From assembly GCA_013396915.1 (NCBI GenBank), contig VWZL01001963.1:1-64000 (forward strand): a stretch of DNA of 64,000 nucleotides, read 5' to 3'. How positions within the stretch are numbered: the stretch's first letter is position 1; the number at the start of each line of letters is the position of its first letter. This stretch comes from Stercorarius parasiticus (taxonomy: Eukaryota; Chordata; Aves; Charadriiformes; Stercorariidae). A program made the translations under genes and the position numbers. The notes under the pieces were generated by a model that was not told the DNA's origin, made no database searches, and saw nothing but the letters and a program-made list of their open reading frames with translations. Positions 27,091 through 38,095 of the stretch are shown piece by piece.

Positions 27091-27692
27091 TAGAATCATA
27101 GAACCATAGAACCACAGAGTTGGAAGGGACCTTAAAGATCATCTAGTTCCAACCCCCTGCCATGGGGGTTCCAACCCCTCCCACTAGACCAGGCTGCTTA
27201 AAGCCCCATCCAGTCTGGCCTTGAACCCCTGCAGGGATGGGGCATCCACAACTTCCCTGGGCAACCTGTTCCAGTGTCTCACCACCCTCCCAGTAAAGAA
27301 TTTCTTCCTAATATCTAATCTAAATCTCCCCTCTTTCAGTTTAAAACCGTTACTCCTTGTCCTATCGCTACACTCCCTGATAAAAAGTCCATCCCCATTC
27401 CTCCTGTAGGTCCCCTTTAGTTACTGAAAGGCTGCTATAAGGTCTCCCCGGAGCCTTCTCTTCTCCAGGCTGAACAACTCCAACTCTCTCAGTCTGTACT
27501 AATAGGAGAGGTGCTCCAGCCCTCTGATCATCTTTGTGGCCCTCCTCTGGACCCACTCCAGCAGATCCATATCCTTCTTGTGCTGAGGGCTCCAGAGTTG
27601 GATGCAGTACTCCAGGTGGGGTCTCACCAGAGCAGAGGGGCAGAATCACCTCCCTTGACCTGCTGGCCACACTTCTTTTGATGCAGCCCACA
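27088..27692 (-). mobile_element. CR1 LINE, 5'-truncated
   Basis: It starts TCATAGAATCATAGAACCAT and covers the 3' UTR and the end of ORF2, breaking off near 27692 after TTTTGATGCAGCCCA. The UTR variant GCCATGGGGGTTCCAACCCC replaces the usual GCCATGGGCAGGGACACC. The copy at 39450-39730 carries the same variant, so the two share a subfamily or source copy. The ORF2 remnant is frameshifted (a remnant frame runs through 27540-27660). Confidence 0.97.
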
Positions 27693-28084
27693 TATCTTGT
27701 GTGAATGTAGGCAGGAATAAGACAGTCATCTTTGTCTGCAGGAGGGGCCACCATCTCTTTCAGCTTCCAAAACTTGCAAGTACTACATATATATAAACAT
27801 TCAAGTCTTACCAAGCTTTGGTTTCCTGTCCATCCATGCCTTGTGATTGTGATTCTAAGGTATATCCAAATTTTAGCAAAATCGATTCCTGGGTGACGAG
27901 AGCATCCCAGCCTTCAGTCTAGGGAGGTTAGTGTTGGTGTTGAGTGGTCTTAGAAATCTCTGAAATCTGTGACACTGGGTGGAAGAGAATCACCCTCAGG
28001 CGTAAAAGACAGAGAAAAGCAGGGTGGCAATGGCTGGAGCTGGTAAGCCAGGTGGCCTTTACTCCTCTTGCCATGTTGCTGTAG
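27693..28084. other. unique spacer between two CR1 3' ends
   Basis: About 390 bp with no recognised feature. It lies between the 5' break of one CR1 and the second copy of the 26-bp flank repeat. Confidence 0.5.
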
Positions 28085-28110
28085 TGTGGGATCAAACACA
28101 CGTCTTGTCA
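28085..28110. repeat. 26-bp flank repeat, copy 2
   Basis: The second copy of the TGTGGGATCAAACACAC flank, abutting the short CR1 at 28108. See copy 1 at 27065. Confidence 0.9.
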
Positions 28111-28161
28111 TAGAATCATAGAATCATAGAATGGTTTGGGTCGGAAGGGACCTTAAAGGTC
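28108..28161 (-). mobile_element. very short CR1 3' fragment
   Basis: Only about 54 bp remain: three 8-bp terminal units (ATAGAATC), then ATGGTTTGGGTCGGAAGGG and ACCTTAAAGGTCC. Such extreme 5' truncation is common for CR1. Confidence 0.93.
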
Positions 28162-28755
28162 CATCTTGTAGACTCAAAATTGATATGTAGCAAGAAGTCA
28201 AAGAACTGTACAAAAAATGAACAAAACAAAAACCAACAAAAAATGTCTACTGAAAGGAACCTGATTAGGCTTCTGCTTTGCATAGTACTCTGATACAAGA
28301 TTAATTTAAGATGGAAGAAGAAGAATATGGGAGGAAAGTGATGCATAAGTAGGTGTGTTTACAGTGAAACAGATAAATGGATTAGATACAGAGAAAACAG
28401 AAGTTTGATAGAACTGCGGGTTGAAAAAGAAATTCAGAGAGAGGATTTTTCTGATTTCTTTTTTCCTTCCACCTTGGAAAAACAGCTCTGCAACTGCACA
28501 CTGAATTACCACACCTGCTTATTTAATTTTGCAAGTTGCACCATTTCAAGCTTAATCTTTATTTTATTCATTTTCATTTGTTGGAAAAGAAAGAATGCTA
28601 TTTTGGTAGGAGAGAGAATAGTAAACTATAAGAAATAATCTTGCTTGAGGCAAATGTGATTTTCCCACAGCCTGCCTGCAAATTTGGAAGACCTAGTGAA
28701 CTGCTGCCTATATATCTTACAGTGGAAAAAATGTTTTATTCAGAACAATGATTAT

Positions 28756-28806
28756 GCATATATATATGTAGATATGTGTGTGTGTGTGTTTGTATGTTTG
28801 TGTGTG
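28756..28806. repeat. (TA)n/(TG)n microsatellite
   Basis: ATATATATATG passes into (TG)6 with interruptions. Confidence 0.9.
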
Positions 28807-30599
28807 CACAGGTATACACGCATAGATGGAAGGAAACAGAGGGTAAAGAGTAGGAATACATCATTTAAGGAAGAGAACTTATATCGATGAGAAAGATAGA
28901 GACCTAACTGAGATCACACTCTCCAGTTTTATTAAATATTTCTATTCAGACCCAGCATAAGAACAGCTAAATTAGTTTAGGTAGAGAAAACTCTCCTGTC
29001 TCCCCTTACCCCTCCAACTTCCTCACCCAATCTTACAAACAAATTTCATAAAGAGTTTTCTGTGGGTGTGAAATAACTGTCTACTTCATGATCATGTGCT
29101 TTTGAGCCTGGAAAAAAAGAAAAAAAAATCCTGCTGGAAAACCTTTACCTGTGGTATTTCTGGTCAGGCTCAGATTAGGAAGTTCCATCAGTTTTTAAAG
29201 AATGGTTCAGTTTTTGATATTTAGTAACATCCAGAGGCTTGGGTGAGTCAGATAAGCTTCAGATACACATCTAACCTTTGCAGGGTTTATCCAAAGAGAA
29301 GGGAATCTATTGAAGTGCACCTATTGGTAATTCTGCACTTGTTCCAAGTGGGAAATTTTCACTGATGTTAATGGGAGCTCTGTGCACTGAATGAGAGGAG
29401 ATTGTTCAGCAAATATACACACAAAATAAAAGTTAACAGTGTATGTATTGGAAAACACAATAGTGCCAGAAAATTTGTTCTTGTGGTTTGTCAGGCAGTT
29501 TGCTTTTTAAAATACCAATATGACCATATAAAACTAAATTGATTAAATTATGAACAGAAAGTAACGTTTTGCTTTCAGCATAGAGTTCAGCTATTTTTCC
29601 TCTTGATTTCAATTTACTCTTAGCAAGCCAAAATAACATTATTCTATCTTCACAGTGTATTCCAGACTTCATAGCATTTAATTGGCCCATGTCTTGGTTA
29701 TAGAAACCCAAAATGGATTACTCACCAGCACATATTTAGAAAATAACATGAAAACTGGTATGTTGGAAACACCCCTGCCAGGAAAATGGTCTGGATGCTC
29801 TGCCACTCCCTCTCCTTGCAACCCTGTGAGGCACCAAGTAAGAAGAGCAAATACCGCCCTTTCCCTTGGCTCCCTCAAAGCTTCATTACTTCTTGCTCTG
29901 TTCTCTCACTTCTTGACACGTGGAGCAGAGCTGGACATTGAGAGCAGTTCAAGGTGGAAAGCTGTAACACAGGGGCTTGTATAACGCAGAAAGGGGTACA
30001 TTAAAAAAAAAAAAAAGAAAAGCTTATTGTCATGAGTCACAAACTGGGAGGCATTTCTGGCCTGCCCGTCTGCAATGATTGCTTTCCTCCCTGTTCTTGG
30101 CCTTCAGAAATTTGTTGGGAATATCTACTATCTTAAATAGTGTGGACAGGAGCTGTTCACTGGAAGTTAACAAACCAGACTATACTCCCCCAAAGCCAGG
30201 CGGATGAAATTTAACAATGGCTTTCAACAGAACTAATGGAGGGAGATAAGCTATGAAAAGAGAGATCTCTCTAGAATTAATAACGCAGCTGCACCAATTT
30301 ATAGCAGCTGAAGATCCAGTCTTTTGCCTATCTTCTTCCCTGATAAAGCTGTCTCTCTTTTTAAGAACAGAGAGTTTTCTTCTTTTTTATTATGATTTCT
30401 ATTTTTCCCTCAATGGGTTATTTGTTCATTGGAATGCAGAGCTGACCTCAGCTGAAAATTCACTGAATGTGGGTCCTGCACAGCAAGCCTTATCTCCAGA
30501 ATCCCAGCTAAAAACCCCTGACCTGTGTATTTTCATTGTCCTCCCCAGAACTCTATTATATTCATGATATTTTTGACAAAACACAGTGAAAGAACAATG

Positions 30600-31060
30600 C
30601 TAGAGATGTGAATACATTTCCTTTCTCCCTCGAGCAAAACAAAACCTAGCCTGCCTCCGGCCTCCCTTGATGAAAAAAAGAGTTAATGCATTAAACATAG
30701 GACATACCCCAGAATTTTAATAGGACCTTTAATCCACCAAGTTTGGACACGTAATTGTTAACATTTTGTTTTTCATTATGGAATGTTTTGTGCTTAGGGT
30801 ACTCCAAGAAATGAACATCTGGTATTAATAACTTTTCAGCATAAAAAGCTCGACAAAATTACAACCTATTGTAGTTGGCAGATGGGTTGCAAAAAAATGA
30901 AGGAAAAAAAAAAAATATCCACAAGACACCAGCTAGATTAATCCACCGCAATAGAGATCCTGATTTAATTCAAACAATGCATAATGCATTGACTTCTAAC
31001 AATAGGTGGCTATTGTGAGTGGTCTTTTCATATTTAGGCATATTCAGTAATGATTATTCA
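30600..31060. promoter_or_regulatory. candidate conserved enhancer-like block
   Basis: The block holds homeodomain-type cores (GTAATTG, CATTATG, TTTAATTC, TAATGATTATTC), a near-perfect palindrome CAATGCATAATGCATTG at 30975-30991 resembling a paired POU/homeodomain site, and a perfect inverted pair ACAATAG-GTGG-CTATTGT at 30999-31016, the form expected of two facing SOX sites. There is no repeat and no open frame. Regulatory function is an inference from motif density only, since no conservation data are available. Confidence 0.35.
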
Positions 31061-31123
31061 TGTAAACAGGCTTTTTATTTAAAATTAATCACTGAATTGT
31101 TTTGACTGGTGTGTGGGTTCCAG

Positions 31124-31240
31124 CTTCGATGGGAGATAGTACATGCATATTGTGGAAGGAGGAGTCTCAGAAAAGTAGAAACAAACTCCCTGTTCCAGAA
31201 AGCTCTTGGCACTGAGATGCTACACTCTGTTTCAGAAGCA
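31124..31240 (+). other. possible exon, 117 bp open, phase 0 to 0
   Basis: The segment lies between GTGTGTGGGTTCCAG and a consensus donor GCA|GTAAGT and is open for exactly 39 codons. The peptide starts LRWEIVHAYCGRRSL and matches no family I know. Its end phase fits the candidate at 32344. Chance is plausible. Confidence 0.25.
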
Positions 31241-31533
31241 GTAAGTAAGAGGCTGAACAATAAATGGTTTCCTCCTTCCACCTGGCTCTGGCTGTGAAGA
31301 ATCAGGGAGGGTCATTGTGTGGGACGACATTTACCACCATTAAGAAAAACTTGCAGTACAAAACAGCTGGGAGTTGAAAGCACCTAAATGAAGGAGAAAT
31401 TGCCATTGACTGTAGTGCCACGTCTTTCATTTGAAAAAGGGAGATCAGGTTGACTAGACACATAGGTCGTCAGGTCTGCTAGATCATTAACTTTTGGCTT
31501 CCTGTACTTTGTGCCTCAGTTTTCAATTACGTT

Positions 31534-31604
31534 ATTTCTTTTTCTTTTTTCCCTTTTTTTTTCCTTTTTCATTTTTTCTTTTTTTTTTTCTTTTCCCCCC
31601 TTTT
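31534..31604. repeat. polypyrimidine tract
   Basis: About 70 bases of almost only T and C on the plus strand, mixed runs of T and CCC with one A. Such tracts can adopt unusual DNA structure. It is not tied to a splice site here. Confidence 0.9.
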
Positions 31605-31701
31605 CAATATTTCTTACAAAGAGGGTTACGATAGTCTGTTAAATGTCTTTTCTCACTTCCAACCCTGTTTACCCGGAGTGACTCCAGGAAGTGAAATAGC
31701 T

Positions 31702-31763
31702 TTTCATATGGAGTTTCATGGAGTTTCAAGGCCATATGAAACATTTGAGTTTGGAAACTCAAA
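31702..31763. repeat. two adjacent inverted repeats
   Basis: TTTCATATGG (31702) pairs with CCATATGAAA (31732-31741). Immediately after, TTTGAGTTT (31744-31752) pairs with AAACTCAAA (31755-31763) across two bases. The loop of the first hairpin holds a short direct repeat (GGAGTTTCA twice). Confidence 0.85.
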
Positions 31764-32343
31764 GCAAGAAAAGATGGATAGTTTAGTATTTAGATTATCC
31801 TGATAAATTTGCATATCTAGTAAACAACTCACCATACATGTCTTTTTTCCCTCCCTCCACCATCTTACCTGTCTTGTAAAAAACCTTTGGGAATGGGACT
31901 GTTTCTTACTACATAGCTCCATTGCATCTACTTCTGAGTCCCAGTTAGTGGCTGGGTGTTGTCATATTGAAAATAAAAATAAAGAGAGCTAGCTGACAGT
32001 CTCCTGATGGAAATCTTCATGACAAAACACTGATTCAAGGGTAGCAGCATTAGCTGAAACCTGTTGATTTAAACTAAAACATATTTTGAAATATAGCTCT
32101 TAAAAGTTTTGAAACATTTCAGATTGAAACAATAGGAAGTTACAGAAATGAAAAAAAAAAAAAAATCAGGTTTCAGTTTACCCAAACGAAAGGACTCCTT
32201 TGTTCACAGGGAATTTAGTTCTGAGAGATATTTTTCCTCATTTCTTCTTGAAAAAAAAAAAAAAGTCTTTTGTGCAAAATGAAAAATCTGTCCCCCACCC
32301 AGATTTCATAATAAAAGATGCAGTTCTTATTTTTTGTTTTTAG

Positions 32344-32450
32344 TTGGCAGACACTTTGTCAGTGCCCAATAAATCGGCAATACTTATGGGGACTCCTCTG
32401 AGACGTATTAGCTATTTGAATCAAGCAGCAGCATCTTTGGCTCTAGAAAG
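32344..32450 (+). other. candidate coding exon, 107 bp
   Basis: A strong acceptor (TTCTTATTTTTTGTTTTTAG) precedes 32344, and the segment ends GAAAG|GTACCT, a weaker donor without G at +5. One frame is open throughout: 35 codons plus two bases (phase 0 in, 2 out). The peptide looks protein-like: SVPNKSAILMG, then TPLRRISYL, a possible basophilic kinase motif (RRIS), then an alanine-rich helix-like NQAAASLALE. I could not place it in a family. It sits on the same strand as the microexon candidate at 38625, whose phase is compatible. Confidence 0.4.
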
Positions 32451-33887
32451 GTACCTTTCTGAGTAGCTGTCATCTTTAAAGACTAGTACTCTGAAGCTCA
32501 GCCTATAATCACCTAACAGAACCTACATCATATGCAAATATGTAATTCACATGAGATTGGCTCCTGAGGGAATTCCTATTAGAAGCATGAACTGTATTGA
32601 GGGTGACAGTCTTTTTAGTGCCATTAAGGTAAATGAGGTGGTAATGGGAAGCGCAGATTATACTAACTTCAATAATTTATTTCATACTTCCCATCAGGGT
32701 AGCTTTTATAAACAGCTAGTTTTCTTAATTGAAATGTAAATGAATGATAAATTATGAAAAATGTATTACGAAAAGGAAAACAGGGTAAAATAAAGGGAGT
32801 AAAAGCAAGATTCTTAAAGCATAGGAAAACTTGAGTTTACATGTTAATTAGATAGCACGAAATGACAGGAAAACAAGGAAGTACACAGAAGAATGCCTGT
32901 GTGAACACAATGAAGCGCACATGTCCACAGTATTAATGCAGTCCTGATGGTTGGTACTGAGTATAGATGAGCAGCAGTGTATCCTCACTCTGGCTGTCTG
33001 TGATGACCTAGCATATGGGGTTCACATGTGTACCTCCCCTCACAGGAGGGTTGTAGTTTGTGATGTTGCTCTACATCAATGGAGCATGAACTATATCCTG
33101 ACCCCTCTGAAAAACCCTGGAAAGGATTTTCAAAGGTAGTCAATGATTTTGTCTGCTTCAGACCTGCTTTTTCATCATATTCACACTCAGGGTTTCCTAG
33201 CAGGCAGTATTCAGGAAAGCGTTTCAGGTTAGGCACCAAAATAAGTCTCCTAGTATAATTCGCAATTATGAAAAATCTTTATGTGTTCCGCTGAAGGAGG
33301 CCCTGAATAGCCCCATTCACAGTCTCACAGACATGCTTTCTTTCCACAGAAACTGGAAAATACGAAAATTTACCAGGCTGAGAAAATTTAATGGAAGTAT
33401 GAATCATGTTGACTTGTACTTCTGCAGATTAGTCACAGTACGTTACCATTTTTTAACCATTTATAAGTTGCACCAACAGAGCCTAGAGAATACAATTAAA
33501 GTGTTGGAAGGTTATGCATCCAGGCAAATACTACATACTAGAATAAAACACATACATCTCTTGAATTTCTCGAAATTCCTGAACAGGTCTTTCCAAAAGT
33601 ATCTCATACATGTGAAGTAGCAAGTGTCTAATTAGAGATTAAGGAAGTGCCAGGAATTTCGGAAAATATTAGTTTCATTACGTTGTTTCAAGAAATTAGC
33701 ATATTGTGCTTTCTGTTCCTTTAACAAGAGATAAATTTACTGAAATCAGTTTTGAAAATTAAAAAGTTGAAAAGTCAGTAAGTCTTAAAATAAATTAGAA
33801 ATGCATTTGTTAAAAAATTCCCGACCCAAAGTAAGCCCTGAGTGATTAAATAAATGCATTTTTCCTTATCTTTGGAATTGCTCTGAG

Positions 33888-34117
33888 GTTTAGATGAGAC
33901 ATTAGGAAGAAGTTCTTTACATTGAGGGTGATGAGACACTGGCACAGGTTGCCCAGAGAGGTGGTGGAGGCCCCATCCCTGGAGACATTCAAGGCCAGGC
34001 TTGATGAGGCTCTGAGCAACCTGATCTAGTTGAAGATGTCCCTGCTTACTGCAGGGGGGTTGGACTAGATGACCTTTAAAGGTCCCTTCTAACCCAACAC
34101 ATTCTATGATTCTGTGA
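33888..34117 (+). mobile_element. CR1 LINE 3' fragment
   Basis: A 230-bp copy from the ORF2 C-terminus (ATTAGGAAGAAGTTCTTTAC) to ACATTCTATGATTCTGTGA. It shares the AGTTGAAGATGTCCCTGCTT variant with the copy at 10112, and over their common ~130 bp the two differ at only a handful of positions. Confidence 0.97.
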
Positions 34118-35081
34118 ATATCTGGACCATATTTGGCAAATCTATAGAAGTATCCTTCACTGCACAGGATTCTGTCCTCTAACAAAAACATGATGTAAAG
34201 AGTAATGTGTGCAAGTCAGATTTCTAACAGATGGCACAAAGCAGCAAAGAAAAAGTGACCCAACACTAACTGCAGTCTTTATGTCTCCTTTAGAGACAAG
34301 CAGCCTCCTGACCTATCAGCAGAGGAAGTCCCCAAAATTATTCTCAAGGGAATACTCTTTACTGAAAAATATTCAGGAGAATATTTTGTTAGAGCAATGG
34401 AAAATAAAAATTTAGTGTGGAAACTGCAGTATTAGCTACAAAAAAAATGCCTTTGGCAAACAGTTCAGACTCATTAATGATCAAAAGACAAGACAAATGT
34501 GGTGTGGAGATTGAAACTGCTGGATGACCTGCTCAGAACCATGAATAAATTACAAACATACACTACATACTACAAAACTACATACACCGTTTCTTGGGCT
34601 AGTTAGCCTCTAAATCTACCAGTCCAAGGTATTTATGTCACACCTCCAAAATGCAGGGAGAACAGAGAGATGCATTCAAAGAGCAAGTTTTCCTGTCCCA
34701 TGAACCATAAGAAGTCATGAAGGTAACTGTCACAATCTCCACTTTATGTCCAAATGTAGGGTCTAAGAAACATCTTTACTTTAAAGAAGACAGACAATCT
34801 CTCAGGGAGGTTGTAAAATGCCTCGGGAATTACTGTAATCAGGCTGCTCCTGACACCCAGAATCATCGACCTTTTAAATATCTGCTTTAACTGCCTTGGT
34901 GGCTATGACAGATGTCATTGTGCCTCCAGGGCAGAAGCAAATAGATGCAAAGCAGCTGCTGAAGTGAAAATCTGGCAACCAGAAGCAAAAGTGGACCATC
35001 AGATAAAAGCTTTTATGGATGATAAGTGATATACTAAACCTACCAGTCCCTCTCCTTCAAGATCACTCAGCAATATTAAGA
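34118..35081. other. unique sequence, nothing supported
   Basis: About 960 bp with no recognised repeat or exon. Confidence 0.5.
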
Positions 35082-35822
35082 TGCAATAGGCTGGAGAAAG
35101 GATTGAGAGCAGCCCTGAGAAGAAGGACTTGAGGGTGTTGGTGAATGAGAAGCTCAACATAAGCCGACAATATGCAGTTGCAACCAAGAAGGCCAACCAT
35201 ATCCTGGACTGCATCAAAAGAAGCACGGCCAGCAGGGGAGTGATTCTGTCCCTCTTCTCTACTCTCCTCAGACCCCACCTGGAGTACTGTGTCCAGCTCT
35301 GGGGCCCCCAACATAAGAAGGACATGGACCTGTTGGAGTGAGTCCAGAGGAGGGCCACGAACATGATTGGAGGGCCATGAAGGTGATCAGAGGGCTGGAG
35401 CACCTCTCCTATTAGTACAGACTGAGAGAGTTGGGGTTGTTCAGCCTGGAGAAGAGAAGACTCCGGGGAGACCTTATAGCAGCCTTCCAGTACCTAAAGG
35501 GGCTATATAAAAGATGGGGAGGGACTCTTTACCACGGAGTGTAGCGATAGGACAAGGGGTAATGGTTTAAACTGAAAGAAGGGAGATTTAGGTTAGATAT
35601 TAGGAAGAAATTCTTTACTGTGAGGGTGTGTTGAGACACTGGAACAGGTTGCCTAGGGAAGTTGTGGCTGCCCCATCCCTGGAGGTGTTCAAGGCCAAGC
35701 TGGATGGGGCTTTGAACAACCTGGTTTAGTGGGAGGTGTCCCTGCCCATGGCAGGAGGCTTGGAACCAGGTGATCTTTAAGGTTCCTTCCAACTCTAACC
35801 GTTCTATGATTCTATGATTCTC
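35082..35822 (+). mobile_element. CR1 LINE, 740 bp, 5'-truncated
   Basis: A sense-oriented copy running from the region after the reverse transcriptase active site, through the ORF2 end and UTR, to CCGTTCTATGATTCTATGATTC. A 20-bp unit is imperfectly duplicated at 35349-35388 (GGAGGGCCACGAACATGATT, then GGAGGGCCATGAAGGTGATC), and this plus a stop at 35340-35342 breaks ORF2. The UTR has the common GTCCCTGCCCATGGCAGG form. Confidence 0.97.
35129..35341 (+). pseudogene. CR1 ORF2 remnant (post-RT region)
   Basis: About 70 codons remain open with typical CR1 wording: RVLVNEKLNISRQYAVATKK, then [39 protein letters not shown] follows directly at the point where the family continues with VQRRA. The catalytic domain is absent. 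Confidence 0.85.
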
Positions 35823-38059
35823 TTTTGACTCAGTAGATAACGGTATTCTCTCATCTTTCACTGGACTGAAAGCTTCAACCCCTCCTTTTGGTCCTGCAAA
35901 TTGGGATGCTGAACAGAAGTTTAAAGGAGGAGTAACACAGATGTTAATTGACTGAAAAGCATATGATGACACGTGCTACAGTAAAGCAGATGGGCCCTGG
36001 GAAACCCCAGGGCCCAGCACACTCTCTTGAATGTTAAACCAAAAGACTCTGCTATAATGTTCTGGGTTGAATATTTGGAACAAGGAGAAAACTCTTTCCA
36101 ACAGTAATTCTATACTTCCATTATTGTTATTTGATCTCTTGAAATTAACATCCTTCTCATGCAAGCACGGTTCCTTGTAGAGCAGTTTGAGACAAATCTT
36201 TCATGATGCATAAGCAGGATTAAATGCAAACTCTCTTGACTTGGAGAGTTCACCTTGAAAAAGAGGTTTAAGGAACCTTAATTAAATTCTCAATTGCTGT
36301 GTCTAGGTTGCAATTATACAATTCAATAATTACAACAGAATTGAGTTGATTGGAGGACAAGACAGACAATATTGTAAAAACAAACTAACGATAATTCAAA
36401 AAAAGGTCTCATAAATTAGTTCAAACTCTGAAAAAAAATACAAAGAGGAACAATTCTGACACCAGTGATGACCGCTGATAATATCACTATTGTTTTGCTT
36501 TGGATTTTTATCATATGTAGAAAAGTGAGCTACTTTCAAATAAGATCAAATGCTTAAGACCCGTGGACAAAAGATGCCTTCACAGTAGATTAGTCTTCGG
36601 TTCACCTGAAATGCAAAGCATTTAGATCTCTACCCATAGCCTCAAGTGTACAGTGAAGGCCTCTGCAGGCCCGTGGACTAAGCAGGAACAGCTACAAGTC
36701 ACATTTAAGTTTCACAAAGTAATAGTCAAATCAGGTGCTCTGCACAGACTCTTAAGTTCTGTGTGATGATTGAAAGAGAACATCAATAAATCAATAACCT
36801 CTTCCCATTCTATTGTTGAATATACTCTCCTATAATGCTTTTCCTCATATTTAAAAAACATCATCTAACATTATACAAAATGATATACAAGAAGTGATTT
36901 GTTCTGCCTTCAGAGGCATTTTCCAGTTTTAGTTTTCCCACTCGCCATTTCTAAATCTTGTATTGAATATGAAATCACCAACTGATTAAGCTAGAACAAG
37001 GAGAAAGTGCTACATCCACTTTCTAGTCACTCTGGACTGTTTTTATCCTCCTAACCTGAACTTTCATCTTTCTTGTTCCACTGGGTCTTTCTGTACCTTT
37101 CACTTTCAACTCTCTATTTCATTTGAAGGTTTTCATTTGAAACCATTTTTTGAAGATGACCATTTGGTCATTTGCTTAATTGCAATATTCAGTAACTGAC
37201 TTGATTGGAGGATAGAACTGAAAACATCAGGACCTCAGGAAATGATGTGATCTAATTTTGACATTGGATTTCTCACTTGGGTATTCACGTCTAACTGCAA
37301 GCATGTAATTCTGCTTATTTTGCTGAATGGAATGAAGGTGTTAGAAAAGATGTGAGGGAGAGATGGGCAGTTTCTCTATGAATGGATTATCCCATTCTTT
37401 GCAAAGGTTTTCATTAGTCTTCAGTTGTTTTCTTTATTTATTCTTAGATCCCTCTTTATGGAGGATATATTTTTATATATTTGATATTGATTGCCCAGGA
37501 AATTTCAGAAATGTCTCAGTAAGCAACTTACAAATGGTTTAAGCAAATGATCGGGGTATATCTTCAGGTTTGTACAGCGCTACCTACTTTTCAAGACTTT
37601 TATAAGGTTTACAGATAAATATAAGCCTGGCATAAGTAGCAGTGAATTAAGTGCCCTGAGTGTGGCTTTTAAAGTTTGATTAGTTAATGTCTACAAAGCA
37701 TTTGCACTACTCAGACTAAAGGTCTATATGTGCACAGAACAAAATACAGTAATGATTAATCCTGTATCTCACTGTGTGCGGGAGTATTGTCAGAGCCACT
37801 TAGCACAGGTACTATAAATTACAGAGCCTCAAACTTCCACAGCCACCTCCCCCTGCCGTATCTCCATTAGCTTTGCTGCTCTTTTCCTGAAATGAATTTG
37901 CTTTTTGCAAGTTTTCTGAAGAGTAAAAATGAGGGGCTATGCATTGTTTTTTTACAGGTGTGTTCTTTGATACCCAGAGGATATTTCAGCCCCTGTGATG
38001 ACAGTGTGCTATTCTGATGAAATAATGCTGCAGTCACTTAATAACACAGAAGGAACAGA

Positions 38060-38095
38060 TACAACCTAAACATGCAAATATGGTAATTACCAACC
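38060..38095. promoter_or_regulatory. octamer plus homeodomain site cluster
   Basis: A perfect octamer ATGCAAAT (38072-38079) lies five bases before TAATTAC (38084-38090). The combination resembles a POU/homeodomain composite element. Function is inferred from motif content only. Confidence 0.3.

Larger units (their letters stand above)
28162..33887. other. unique stretch with enhancer-like block and exon candidates
   Basis: 5.7 kb with no recognised transposable element. It includes a TG/TA repeat at 28756-28806, an enhancer-like block near 30600-31060, a polypyrimidine tract at 31534-31604, twin hairpins at 31702-31763 and exon candidates at 31124 and 32344, listed separately. A minus-strand donor-like string (AGACAG|GTAAGA, near 31860-31870) follows a short open frame but has no clear acceptor. 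Confidence 0.55.

Noticed and set aside
33775..34191. 138-codon minus-strand frame
   Set aside because: It lies antisense across the CR1 copy at 33888 and is a shadow of repeat sequence.
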